DNA from: CAWGUU01 sp963825765
GTDB taxonomy: Bacteria > Actinomycetota > Acidimicrobiia > Acidimicrobiales > AC-14
DNA length: 64,000 nucleotides
Assembly (NCBI GenBank): GCA_963825765.1
Contig: CAWGUU010000018.1
Span: 1 to 64,000, forward strand
Reading direction: 5' to 3'
Position numbers and translations under genes: made by a program. Shown piece by piece: positions 52,073 to 60,759 of this stretch. The notes beneath the pieces were generated by a model. The model worked only from the letters and a program-made list of their open reading frames with translations, did not search any database and was not told where the DNA came from. How positions within the stretch are numbered: the stretch's first letter is position 1; each line of letters begins with the position of its first letter.

Positions 52073-52647
52073 GACGTGAAGCCCTCGGCCGCCAGGCGGG
52101 CCAGCGTCTCGGACGACGACGGCAGCGACAGCGCCGTGCACAGGCGGTTGAGGAACACGGTGGCCCCGAGGGTGACGACGAGCTCGACGATCTCGTGGTC
52201 CCGGTACTGGGCGGACATGGCGGCGTGGACGTGGTCGGGCAGCGGGCCCCGCCCGGCGGCCAGCGCGTCGACCCAGGCGACGAGGGCGGCGGTGCCGTCG
52301 TCGACGCCGGCCGGGCGCTCACCCGGGGCCGTGCCCCGCAGGGCTGCCACCAGCTCGGGCCCCAGCCCCACGTCGAGGGCGGTGACGGTGCGGGCGTCGA
52401 CGCAGTAGCGGCAGCCGAGCACCGCCGAGGTGCGCAGCACCACCGTCTCCTTGACCGTCGGCGGCAACGAACCCGGCCCGAGGGCGGCGCCGACGAAGGG
52501 GATTGCCACCTCGGCCAGCTCCGGGACCGTGGCCAGCGACTTGACGATCACGCCCGGGTCGCCTCCGGCGAATAGGTGCCGGACGAGCAGGGGGGCCTGG
52601 TCGGCCTCGACCAACGCCACGCGCGGGGCCACGCCCCATACTCCCAC
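52069..52647 (-). CDS. Carboxymuconolactone decarboxylase/AhpD-family protein
   Basis: The 192-residue protein has the AhpD-like core LPPTVKETVVLRTSAVLGC followed by RYCVDARTVTALDVGL (CxxC plus His-like region), and a second half with IVELVVTLGATVFLNRL. The CxxC supports peroxidase-type redox activity. The GTG at 52647 is the longest start; one nearer the conserved domain (GTG 52623) is possible. It is translationally coupled to the radical SAM gene. Confidence 0.82.
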   Translation of the reverse strand: MGVWGVAPRVALVEADQAPLLVRHLFAGGDPGVIVKSLATVPELAEVAIPFVGAALGPGSLPPTVKETVVLRTSAVLGCRYCVDARTVTALDVGLGPELVAALRGTAPGERPAGVDDGTAALVAWVDALAAGRGPLPDHVHAAMSAQYRDHEIVELVVTLGATVFLNRLCTALSLPSSSETLARLAAEGFTS

Positions 52648-52700
52648 GCGAGGAGGCCGTGCCCCTCGACGGCGACGCCCTGGGGTGCTAGCACGGCGTC

Positions 52701-53261
52701 GTGGCCACCGACACCGCCCGGGCGGAACCGACGCTGCCGCCGGCGCGACGGATGGCCCAGGGCCTGGCCGCCCTGCGCATCTTCACGGGAACCATCCTGT
52801 TCGCCAACGGGCTGGCCAAGCTGCTGGGGATCACGACGATCACCCTCGGCCCCTACCAGGCGAACCTCATCGACCGGGAGGCGACCCGCTTCATCCTGCG
52901 CTTCGAAGGGCTCGAGAACCCGGCCAACGGGGGAGCCGGTACCGAGGTACCCGGCCTCGAACCGGTGGTGCGATTCCTGCTCGACAACTTCGGCACCGTG
53001 GAGTGGCTCATCACTGCCGCCGAGCTCGCCGTCGGCGCCCTTCTGATCGTCGGCCTGGCCAGCCGGGGAGCGGCGATCCTCGCCCTTGGCCAGCACCTCT
53101 TCCTGGCCTTGCTGTACGCCTCATCGAACCGTTGGCTGTTCGAGCAGCCCCACGAGTACCTGCCGCTGCTCATCCTCGCCCTGGTCTCGTCGGGCCGCGT
53201 GTGGGGCCTCGACGGTCGCCTGGCGTGGGCTCGGGCCCGCGCCGGGAGGTTCCCGTTCTGA
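52701..53261 (+). CDS. DoxX-family membrane protein
   Basis: The 186-residue protein has four helices with the DoxX/MauE pattern: AALRIFTGTILFANGLAKLL, a loop with ENPANGG, then FGTVEWLITAAELAVGALLI and AILALGQHLFLALLYASS. The family often works with thiol-redox proteins. It is divergent from the AhpD/radical SAM pair (54 bp between starts), which suggests related function. Confidence 0.78.
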   Translation: MATDTARAEPTLPPARRMAQGLAALRIFTGTILFANGLAKLLGITTITLGPYQANLIDREATRFILRFEGLENPANGGAGTEVPGLEPVVRFLLDNFGTVEWLITAAELAVGALLIVGLASRGAAILALGQHLFLALLYASSNRWLFEQPHEYLPLLILALVSSGRVWGLDGRLAWARARAGRFPF

Positions 53262-53403
53262 GCGCGGCCGGCCGACGTAGGAGTCACCGGGTCGCCGGCA
53301 GCCGCGACGGGTGGGGCCGGGAGCGAGCCTCAGGGCCCCGACTCCCATGCCGCCAAAACGTACCCTTGACCGTCCTCCATGTAGGAAGGTGCAGCATTGG
53401 CCC

Positions 53404-53694
53404 GTGGAGATCACCGTGCTTTACGTGGAGGGCTGTCCGAACCTGACCCTGGCCCGGGCCAGGGTCGCGGAGGCGATCCGGGTCGCAGGTGTGACTGCGG
53501 TGGTGCGGGAGCGCCTCGTCAGCGACGAGGCAGAAGCCGCAGCCCTCGGCTTCGGAGGGTCCCCGACGATAGTGGTCGGCGGCCGTGACCTCTTTCCGTC
53601 GGCGCCGGCGGGGCTGTCGTGCCGGCGCTACGCCACTGACGCCGGTTACGAGGGAGCGCCCACCGTGGCCCAGCTCGTGAATGCCTTGGCATGA
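53404..53694 (+). CDS. Thioredoxin-fold small protein (alkylmercury-lyase-like)
   Basis: The 96-residue protein has a thioredoxin-like start EITVLYVEGCPNLTLARARV (single Cys), GFGGSPTIVVGGRDLF with a cis-Pro segment, and LSCRRYATDAGYEGAPTVAQ. Known relatives with LSCRxYxTxxGYEGxPS are annotated as thioredoxin- or mercury-related. A resolving Cys is in SCRRY. The start GTG 53404 fits; its stop overlaps the next ATG (ATGA). Confidence 0.72.
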   Translation: MEITVLYVEGCPNLTLARARVAEAIRVAGVTAVVRERLVSDEAEAAALGFGGSPTIVVGGRDLFPSAPAGLSCRRYATDAGYEGAPTVAQLVNALA

Positions 53695-54428
53695 GCCCAC
53701 CCGATAGGGGCGGTACGGGTCACAGCGCGCAGGCCGCGCCCGACATGGGGGCGGAGCTGAACCGATTCCACGTGCTGGTGTTGGCCAAGGCCCCGGTCGC
53801 CGGAGCGGTCAAGACGCGCCTGTGCCCGCCGTGCTCGCCGGCCGAGGCGGCGGCGGTGGCTGCGGCCGCCCTGGCCGACACGCTCGACGCGGTGGCCGCG
53901 TGCGGGGCGGGCCGGCGCATCGTTGCCCTGTGGGGTGAGCCCGGCCCGTGGCTGCCCCCGGGCGTGGCGGTCGTGGCTCAGCGTGGTCGCACGCTGGGCG
54001 AGCGACTGGCCTGCGCCTGGGCCGACGCGGACGGGCCCGGTCTCCAGATCGGATCCGACACCCCCCAGGTCACGGCGGGCGACCTCGACGACGCGCTGGC
54101 GCTGCTCGGCGGGGCGCCCGCGGGCGGACGCGAGCGGGCGGTGCTGGGGCCGGCCACTGACGGGGGGTGGTGGGCCATCGGGCTGCCGCAGTGCGACCCC
54201 GGCGCCGTCTTCGCCGGCATACCGATGAGCTCGTCCCGCACCGGGGCCTGCCAGCACCGCCGCCTGCTCGCGCTGGGCTTCGACGTCCGCCTGGCCGCAT
54301 CCCGACGTGACATCGATACGGTGGACGATCTCGTCGCGGTCGCCCACGACGCACCTGGCACACGCACCGCTGCGGTGGCCGAGACCCTCGGCCTGACCGA
54401 TCGAGCGTTCGGCACCGGGCTCCGCTGA
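53691..54428 (+). CDS. DUF2064/TIGR04282-type glycosyltransferase-like protein
   Basis: The 245-residue protein has VLAKAPVAGAVKTRLCPPCS (nucleotide-binding start), LQIGSDTPQVTAGDLDDAL and LGPATDGGWWAIGL, the hallmarks of TIGR04282 (CofC/GT-A-like transferases found near radical SAM genes). It overlaps the thioredoxin-like gene by 4 nt. The product may be a sugar or nucleotidyl conjugate; substrate unknown. Its end runs into the antisense GH15 fragment. Confidence 0.82.
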   Translation: MSPPDRGGTGHSAQAAPDMGAELNRFHVLVLAKAPVAGAVKTRLCPPCSPAEAAAVAAAALADTLDAVAACGAGRRIVALWGEPGPWLPPGVAVVAQRGRTLGERLACAWADADGPGLQIGSDTPQVTAGDLDDALALLGGAPAGGRERAVLGPATDGGWWAIGLPQCDPGAVFAGIPMSSSRTGACQHRRLLALGFDVRLAASRRDIDTVDDLVAVAHDAPGTRTAAVAETLGLTDRAFGTGLR

Positions 54429-54623
54429 TTGTCGCACCGAGCAGGCGCCGCCCCGACGGGCGTCGAGCAGCGAGCAGAACAGTGGCTCGGAGTCGAAGCG
54501 GGGCACGCACAGCCAGACCACCGCCCCGTCACGGCCCACGAGGGCCGCGGTCGTACCATCGCCGATGAGACCGAGGTCTTCCAGCGCGGGGTAGCCGTGG
54601 TAGTTCAGCGGGGCAGTCGTCAC
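54429..54623 (-). pseudogene. GH15 (glucoamylase-like) 5' fragment
   Basis: From ATG 54623: YPALEDLGLIGDGTTAALVG, GRDGAVVWLCVPRFDSEPLF and LLDARRGG match the N-terminus of GH15 glucoamylase/trehalase-like proteins. After 65 residues the frame enters the antisense of the DUF2064 gene, so more than 500 residues are missing. It is a start-only fragment. Confidence 0.75.
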
Positions 54624-54729
54624 GCCAACCCTACGACAAGGGGGCCCGGCCGGAGTTCGGCCGCGGGGACGATATCGTCGAGGGCCTCGACGTTGGCGGG
54701 ATAGGCGCCGGCGGAGGAAAGCGTGCTTT

Positions 54730-55206
54730 CCCCAACTCGGTCCGGGTGAGGTGGACCTCGTCGCCGTGACAGCCTACGACGCCTTCATCCGGGAGGATCT
54801 CGACCCGTCCGCCGAACTCGATGCGGGCAGGGCCGGTGGCGTGGTCACGGGACCGCCGCAACATGGCACGGATCCTGGCCGCCAGTTCCTTCTCTCGAAC
54901 GGCTTGGCCAGGTAGTCGTTCGCTCCCGCTTCGAGCCCGGCCACGACGTCGTAGGCATCGGTGCGGGCGGTGACCATGATGATGGGAAATGCTGCGGCTC
55001 CGAATGGCCCGGCAGGTGTCGAAGGCGTTGCCGTCCGGCAGCATCATGTCGAGCAGCCCGCAGTCGGCCGGTCGGCGCTCGAACCGGGTGATCGTCTCGC
55101 GGCCACCTGCGGCCTGGTGGACGTCGTAACCCTCGTCCTCGAGGAGGACCGCCGACTGGCTCCGGATGCTCTCGTCGCCCTCGACAAGCAGAATGAGTCC
55201 GGGCAT
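54730..55206 (-). pseudogene. Decayed OmpR-family response regulator
   Basis: From ATG 55206: GLILLVEGDESIRSQSAVLL, LLDMMLPDGNAFDTCRAIR, then a one-base shift near 55000 to PIIMVTARTDAYDVVAGLEA, with NDYLAKPF, and a second shift back near 54897 to ELAARIRAMLRRSRDH. The winged helix stops at HLTRTEL near 54740. One acidic pair residue reads EGD instead of EDD. Two frameshifts and truncation make it inactive. Confidence 0.82.
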
Positions 55207-55357
55207 CCCACCATTGTCCCGCATCGAGCTGGGTTGTCCGAAGACGGGCGTCATGGCACGGCTACCGCCAGGACCCCGGCGTCTCGGTCGACCGTCTCCG
55301 CCCTCAACTCCTTGGCGGTCGCCTCGTCGAGTCCCCTAACCTCGCCGCTTCTTCGGT

Positions 55358-55375
55358 ACTCTACCTGGGTATAGT
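55358..55375 (+). promoter_or_regulatory. csoR promoter and operator
   Basis: TATAGT (55370-55375) is a good -10 box. It overlaps the inverted repeat ACTCTACC-TG-GGTATAGT (8-bp arms, one mismatch), with the exact core TACCTGGGTA. Such G/C-tract palindromes are typical of CsoR operators. The csoR ATG is at +7 after the -10, so the transcript is probably leaderless and self-repressed. Confidence 0.65.
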
Positions 55376-55381
55376 AAGTAT

Positions 55382-55663
55382 ATGCCTGGATATGCCATGG
55401 ACAAGGACGACCTGCTGAAGCGGCTGCGCCGGGTCGAGGGCCAGGTCCGGGGCCTTCAGCAGATGGTGGAGGAGGGCCGTTATTGCATCGACGTCCTCAC
55501 CCAGATCTCGGCCGCGACCAAGGCCCTACAGAGTGTGGCCATGGGCCTGCTCGACGACCACCTCCGCCACTGCGTGGCCGATGCGGTGGCCACTGGAGGT
55601 CCGGAGGCGGACAAGAAGCTGACCGAGGCCACCGCCGCCGTCGCCCGCCTGATCAGAAGCTAG
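55382..55663 (+). CDS. csoR: CsoR-type copper-sensing repressor
   Basis: The 93-residue four-helix protein has LKRLRRVEGQVRGLQQMVEE, then Cys35, His60 and Cys64, matching the Cu(I) ligand set C-x(n)-H-x3-C of CsoR. Cu(I) binding releases DNA. It is followed after 12 bp by a CopB-type ATPase with its own GGAGGAGG site. The start at 55382 suits a leaderless mRNA; an internal Met6 is also possible. Confidence 0.9.
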   Translation: MPGYAMDKDDLLKRLRRVEGQVRGLQQMVEEGRYCIDVLTQISAATKALQSVAMGLLDDHLRHCVADAVATGGPEADKKLTEATAAVARLIRS

Positions 55664-55675
55664 GAGGAGGACCGC

Positions 55676-57817
55676 ATGCATCCCACCCACGACACAGCAC
55701 CGACGGTCCACGACGACGATGGGATCGACACCGGAGTCGGACACCCAGACGGCCACGACCAGCCGGCGGGTGAGCACGGCGACACCGGGAGCCATGGAGG
55801 TCATGGTGACCACGTCGCCATGTTCCGACGGCGGTTCTGGTGGAGCCTGCTCCTGACGATCCCCCTCGTGGCTACCAGCCACATGGTCATGGACTGGCTC
55901 GGCTACGAGATCGACTTCCCCGCCATGGCCTGGGTCGGGCCCGTCCTCGGCACCGGCATCTTATTCTGGGGTGGTTGGCCCTTCCTCTCCGGTGGATGGT
56001 CGGAGGTCCGCGGTCGTCGTCCCGGGATGATGCTCCTCATCTCCATGGCGATCACGGTGGCCTACACCGCGTCGCTGGCCACGAGCCTGGGATGGTTCGA
56101 CCTCGACTTCTGGTGGGAGCTGGCGGCGCTGATCACGATCATGCTCCTGGGTCACTGGCTGGAGATGCGGGCCCTGGGCCAGGCCCAGTCGGCGCTGGCC
56201 GCCCTGGCCGCGCTGCTGCCCGACGAGGCAGAGCGGGTCCGCCCCGGCGGCGAGATCGAGACGGTGTCGACCTCGGTCCTCGGGCGCGCCGATGTGGTGC
56301 TCGTGCGGGCCGGCGGGCGCGTGCCGGCCGACGGCGTCGTCGTGGACGGCGAGGCCGAGCTGGACGAGTCCATGGTCACTGGCGAATCCCGCCCGGTGGC
56401 CAAGGGCGCCGGCGACCCGGTCATCGCCGGCACGGTGGTGACCGATTCGGCCCTCCGCGTCCGGGTGGAGGCGGTCGGCGACGACACCGCCCTGGCCGGC
56501 ATCCAGCGCCTGGTGGCCGAGGCCCAGGCATCTCGGAGCCGGGCCCAGGCCCTTGCCGACCGCTTCGCCGCCCTGCTGTTCTATGTCGCGGCCGGCTCCG
56601 CGGTGGTCACCTTCGTGGGCTGGTGGGCGGCGGGCTCGCTCGACGACGCGGTGGTGCGCACCGTCACCGTGCTGGTCATCGCCTGCCCCCACGCCCTCGG
56701 CCTGGCCATCCCCCTGGTGGTCTCGTTGTCGACGGCCGTGGCCGCCCAGGCCGGCATCCTGATCAAGGACCGGCTGGCCCTGGAGCGCATGCGCACCGTC
56801 GATGCGGTGCTGTTCGACAAGACCGGGACCCTCACCAAAGGTGAGCACGCCCTCACTGCCGTGGCCGGGGTCGGCTTCGACGAGGATCAGGTCCTGCGCA
56901 TGGCGGGTTCGGTCGAGTCCGACAGCGAGCATCCGTTGGCCCGGGCCATCGTGGCCGCGGCCCACCAGCGCGGCTCGGTGTCGCCCGCCAGCCAGTTCCG
57001 CTCCATCGTCGGCCGGGGCGTGGAGGCCACGGTTGACGGTCAGCGCTACGCCGTCGGGGGTCCCGCCCTGCTCCGGGAGCGTCAGCTCACCGAACCGGTT
57101 TCGCTGAAGGAGGCTGCCGATCAGTGGCGGTCGCGGGGCGCGGCGGTCCTCTACCTCGTGCGCGGGGACGAGATAGTCGGTGCGCTCGCCCTTGAGGACG
57201 AGATCCGGCCGGAGGCGGCCGAGGCCGTGGCCGAGCTGCGCCGGATCGGCCGGCGGGTGGTGATGATCTCCGGCGACGCCCGCCAGGTGGCAGAGTCCGT
57301 CGGTGCCGCCCTCGGGTTCGACGAGGTCATGGCCGAGGTCCTGCCCGAGGACAAGGACGCCAAGGTGGCCGAGCTGCAGGCCCGGGGCCTGCGGGTGGCG
57401 ATGGTGGGCGACGGGGTCAACGACGCCCCCGCCCTGGCCCGGGCCGATGTGGGCATCGCCATCGGCGCCGGGACCGACGTGGCCATGGAGTCCGCCGGCG
57501 TCGTGCTCGCCTCCAACGATCCTCGGGCGGTGGTGTCGGTCATCCGACTGTCCCAGGCCAGCTACCGCAAGATGATCCAGAACCTGGCCTGGGCCGCCGG
57601 CTACAACATCCTCGCCATCCCCCTGGCGGCGGGTGCGTTCTCGTGGGCCGGCATCACCCTGTCGCCCGCCGTCGGGGCCATCCTCATGAGCGGCTCGACC
57701 ATCGTCGTCGCTCTCAATGCCCAGCTCCTGCGGCGCATCCAGCTCCGACCCACGACCTCTGCCGCCGATTACTCGCAGGAGCCACATGAAGCTCTCCCGT
57801 CCGCTCGTAGCGCGTGA
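55676..57817 (+). CDS. copB: CopB-type copper/silver P-type ATPase
   Basis: The 713-residue ATPase has a His-rich N-terminus (nine His in the first 47 residues) instead of an HMA domain, eight helices, TGES actuator motif (ESMVTGES), membrane metal site VIACPHALGLAIPL (CPH), DKTGT phosphorylation site, and GDGVNDAPALARADVGIA. The CPH motif and His-rich start define the CopB class. It exports copper and is controlled by the adjacent CsoR. Confidence 0.93.
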   Translation: MHPTHDTAPTVHDDDGIDTGVGHPDGHDQPAGEHGDTGSHGGHGDHVAMFRRRFWWSLLLTIPLVATSHMVMDWLGYEIDFPAMAWVGPVLGTGILFWGGWPFLSGGWSEVRGRRPGMMLLISMAITVAYTASLATSLGWFDLDFWWELAALITIMLLGHWLEMRALGQAQSALAALAALLPDEAERVRPGGEIETVSTSVLGRADVVLVRAGGRVPADGVVVDGEAELDESMVTGESRPVAKGAGDPVIAGTVVTDSALRVRVEAVGDDTALAGIQRLVAEAQASRSRAQALADRFAALLFYVAAGSAVVTFVGWWAAGSLDDAVVRTVTVLVIACPHALGLAIPLVVSLSTAVAAQAGILIKDRLALERMRTVDAVLFDKTGTLTKGEHALTAVAGVGFDEDQVLRMAGSVESDSEHPLARAIVAAAHQRGSVSPASQFRSIVGRGVEATVDGQRYAVGGPALLRERQLTEPVSLKEAADQWRSRGAAVLYLVRGDEIVGALALEDEIRPEAAEAVAELRRIGRRVVMISGDARQVAESVGAALGFDEVMAEVLPEDKDAKVAELQARGLRVAMVGDGVNDAPALARADVGIAIGAGTDVAMESAGVVLASNDPRAVVSVIRLSQASYRKMIQNLAWAAGYNILAIPLAAGAFSWAGITLSPAVGAILMSGSTIVVALNAQLLRRIQLRPTTSAADYSQEPHEALPSARSA

Positions 57818-58207
57818 TCGCCATAGGCCTTGTCGACATGGCGTGCGGTGGCGCCTACAGGCCCACGACCAGCGCAGGCAACAAAGGGGCACCCGCACTG
57901 TCGAGTTGTCGATGGTAGACAACCGTTTCGAGCCCGCCGCCCTCACTGGGGGGCGGGCGAGAAGGTCAAGTTCGTCATCCGCAACAACGGCAGCGTCGTC
58001 CATGACGCCTTCGTCGGCGATGCCGCCGCCCAGGCCATGCACGAGACCGACGCGATCGCCGCCGCCGCCGACCCCGTGGTCACCGTCGAGCCGGGCATGA
58101 CCGGCACGCTCACCCACACGTTCGACCAGGCAGGTGACGTCGAGATCGGCTGCCACGAACCTGGCCACTTCGCCGGTGGAATGAAGATGGATGTTGCGGT
58201 CTCCTGA
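57786..58207 (+). pseudogene. Cupredoxin lipoprotein broken by frameshifts
   Basis: Three frames together give one protein: MKLSRPLVA and IAIGLVDMACGGAYRPTTSA (signal and lipobox), RTVELSMVDNRFEPAALT, then KVKFVIRNNGSVVHDAFVG and EIGCHEPGHFAGGMKMDVAV with the blue-copper Cys-His-Met set. Breaks are near 57810, 57895 and 57957. The last frame has an early Met at 57830. As read, no complete cupredoxin is made; it overlaps the end of copB. Confidence 0.75.
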
Positions 58208-58247
58208 CTGCCCGGGGGCAGCCCGCCCGGCGGCCGGTGGGGGGCGG

Positions 58248-58995
58248 GTGGTAACGCCCGACGATGGCGCGCACGGTCACAGTCGGGCAGGCCTTCTGCG
58301 CCGCCACCCGCTGCTATCCGCTCTCCTCGCGCTGACCCTGGGACTGGTCGGCATCTGGGGCGTCCGGCTCTGGCATCTCCAGCAAGAGGTCGATCGCTAC
58401 CGCCGCTACTGGTCGCGGGCCAGGGGCGAGCCCGGTGGGATCCTCTACGTGCGCCCTCGGGGATTCGACCGCTCAGGGGATCGGTGCCAGTGGACCGGAC
58501 AAGGGCTACGTCGGGTTGATCGCAGACCGACTCCGGGCGGCGAAGGGCCGCCCGGTGCAGGTCATCAACCTCAGCCGCACGGGGGCACGTGTCGACGACG
58601 TCGTCGCAGACCAGCTGCCGAAGCTGGCCGGGCTGACCCCCGACGTCGTCACCGTCGCGGTTGGCGGCAACGACATCCGGCACTACGACGCCGTCCGCTT
58701 CCGCTCCGACGTCGATGCGTTGATCGCAGGGTTGCCGGCCGGCGCCGTGGTGGGCGACGTCCCGTGGTTCATGCACGGGGGCACGGGGCGAGACTCCGCC
58801 GAGGCCGCCGCATATGTGACCCAGGTCGCCGAATCCCGAGGGCTGCCGGTCGCAGGGCTCCACGAAGCGATGCAGCGGAGGGGTTGGGCGAGCATGCTCA
58901 CCGACTTCTCCGCGGACTGGTTCCATCCGAGCAACCGGGGCTATCGGATCTGGGCTGACGCATTCTGGGAGGCGGTGAACAAGCCCCGGCGCTGA
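58248..58995 (+). pseudogene. SGNH/GDSL hydrolase with frameshift
   Basis: The first frame has a helix (LLSALLALTLGLVGIWGVRL) and runs to LYV; one extra C at 58452 then shifts to ALGDSTAQGIGAS (block I GDS), VAVGGNDIR (block III GxND) and DWFHPSNRGY (block V DxxH). Start near 58248 is uncertain. Removing the C restores a membrane-anchored SGNH hydrolase. The second part alone could be translated from GTG/ATG inside. Confidence 0.78.
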
Positions 58996-59332
58996 CGGCG
59001 CTGAGACTCCCGCCGTCGCAGTTTCCGTGGCGGGCCTCAAGACATCCTGATCCGGGCGACCCAACTGCCTGGTCGGCGCGGTCCGAGGCCCAGGAGCGCG
59101 CCTCGAGGAGCCGGTACTGAGGGGTGGGCCGCCGACTGCCGCGTGGGAACCCGGCGCTTAACCCGTGGGGACGGTGACCAATGCATCGGGAAAGTCCGGG
59201 TCAACCCGTACATGTGAACCGCCCACGCACGCGCACTGCGTCCCGCTGCGGCCCGTAGGGGCGACGGCGGATCTGGCGGAGTGAGATATTCGAGGAAGGA
59301 GCTATTCGCGTCGGGAGCGTCGCCTGGGTGCT
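58996..59332. other. Gene-poor spacer before the recombinase trio
   Basis: No gene or RNA is recognised in these 337 bp. The expected N-terminal part of the first recombinase is absent, so the left end of the element has been lost here. Confidence 0.5.
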
Positions 59333-59833
59333 GTGACACCCGCCGGTTCCTGCTTGGACGAGCCCCTGCTGGCGAGGCTGGGTCTTCGAGCCGGGGAGGT
59401 CGCTGCCCTCGAGCTGGGTGACGTCGACTGGCGGGCCGGGGAGATCCTGGTGCGGGGCAAGGCACGACGCCAGGACCACCTCCCGCTTCCCGTCGAGGTG
59501 GGCGAGGCGCTGGTGGCCTACCTGCGCGACGGTCGTCCGTGCTGCCAGTGGCGGCAGCTGATCGTCACCCTCTACGCGCCCTTCCGGCCGATCCATCCCA
59601 GTTCCATCACCAACGTCGTCTATCGCGCCTGCCGGCGAGCCGGAATTGCCCGGGTTGGCGGTCACCGTCTGCGCCATGCCCTGGCCACCGAGATGCTGCG
59701 CCAGGGCGGGGACCTGATCGAGATCGCCCAGGTGCTGCGTCATTCCGACCTGGGGACCACCTCCGGCTACGCCAAAGTCGACCGGGTCGCGCTGCTCATA
59801 GTGGCCCAGCCCTGGCCGGGGACGGAGCGATGA
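59333..59833 (+). pseudogene. First recombinase of RIT element (N-terminally truncated tyrosine recombinase)
   Basis: The 166-residue frame holds only the catalytic half: LGLRAGEVAALELGDVDW (first Arg), GGHRLRHALATEML (HxxR) and HSDLGTTSGYAKVD (catalytic Tyr). The core-binding domain (about 150 residues) is missing. The stop overlaps the next ATG (ATGA). It may still be expressed but is unlikely to bind DNA normally. Confidence 0.78.
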
Positions 59834-60759
59834 GCAGCTTCGCCGACCACGCCCAGGACTACCTGCGACTCCGACGGGCCCTGGGCCACGAACTGGCTGA
59901 GGCCACCCGGCTGCTCCCCCGCTTCGTGGCCCACCTGGACTCGGTCGGGGCCACGACCATCACCGTCGAGATCGCCCTGGCCTGGGTGCGGCGTCCCGAC
60001 GCGGACCCGACGAGCTCCGTGTGGTTCCGGCGCATGACCGTGGTCCGGGGCTTCGCCCGCCACATGTCGGGCATCGACGCCGCCACCGAGGTCCCGCCGC
60101 TCGGGTTGGTGAGCTTCCGGCGGCACTGGCGGCCGCCGTTCATCTACTCCCGCGACGACGTCGTGGCGTTGATGGCCGAGGTCCCCCGGCACACCCCCTC
60201 ACCCCTGCGGGCGGCGACCTTCCAGACCATGATCGGACTGTTGGCGGCCACCGGCATGCGGGTGGGCGAGGCCATCGGCCTGGCCCGTCGCGACGTGGAC
60301 GCGGTCGGGGGAGTGATCACCGTCAGGGCCTCCAAGTTCAACAAGTCCCGGGAGCTGCCACTGGAGCCGACCACGGTGCACGCGCTCGGGGCCTATGCCG
60401 AGGTCCGAGACCGGTTCGTGTCGGCGCCCACCAGCCCCACTTTCTTCCTCTCCCGGGCCGGGACCCCGGTGATCTACACCGACTTCGGAACCAAGTCCCG
60501 CATCCTGGTCGATGCCGCCGGGGTGGGGGCCGACTCGCCGGTGCGGCCCCGTGTCCATGACCTGCGCCATTCGTTCGCGGTCGCCACCCTGGTGCGCTGG
60601 TATCGGGCGGGCGAAGACGTGGGCGCCCTGCTGCCGAGGCTGTCGACCTACTTGGGCCACCTGTCGCCCGGCTACACGTACTGGTATCTGTCGGCTGCCC
60701 CCGAGCTGCTGGCCCTGGCCGCCGGCCGCGTGGAGGCGGCGGAGGCGTCCCGACCGTGA
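59830..60759 (+). CDS. Second recombinase of RIT element (tyrosine recombinase)
   Basis: The 309-residue protein has an N-terminal core-binding domain (YLRLRRALGHELAEATRLLP) and a catalytic domain with TGMRVGEAIGLARRDVD, HDLRHSFAVATLVRW and, after the box YLGHLSPGYTYWYLSA, a Tyr. All catalytic residues appear present. It is coupled to its neighbours by ATGA and GTGA overlaps, typical of recombinase-in-trio elements. Confidence 0.88.
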   Translation: MSSFADHAQDYLRLRRALGHELAEATRLLPRFVAHLDSVGATTITVEIALAWVRRPDADPTSSVWFRRMTVVRGFARHMSGIDAATEVPPLGLVSFRRHWRPPFIYSRDDVVALMAEVPRHTPSPLRAATFQTMIGLLAATGMRVGEAIGLARRDVDAVGGVITVRASKFNKSRELPLEPTTVHALGAYAEVRDRFVSAPTSPTFFLSRAGTPVIYTDFGTKSRILVDAAGVGADSPVRPRVHDLRHSFAVATLVRWYRAGEDVGALLPRLSTYLGHLSPGYTYWYLSAAPELLALAAGRVEAAEASRP

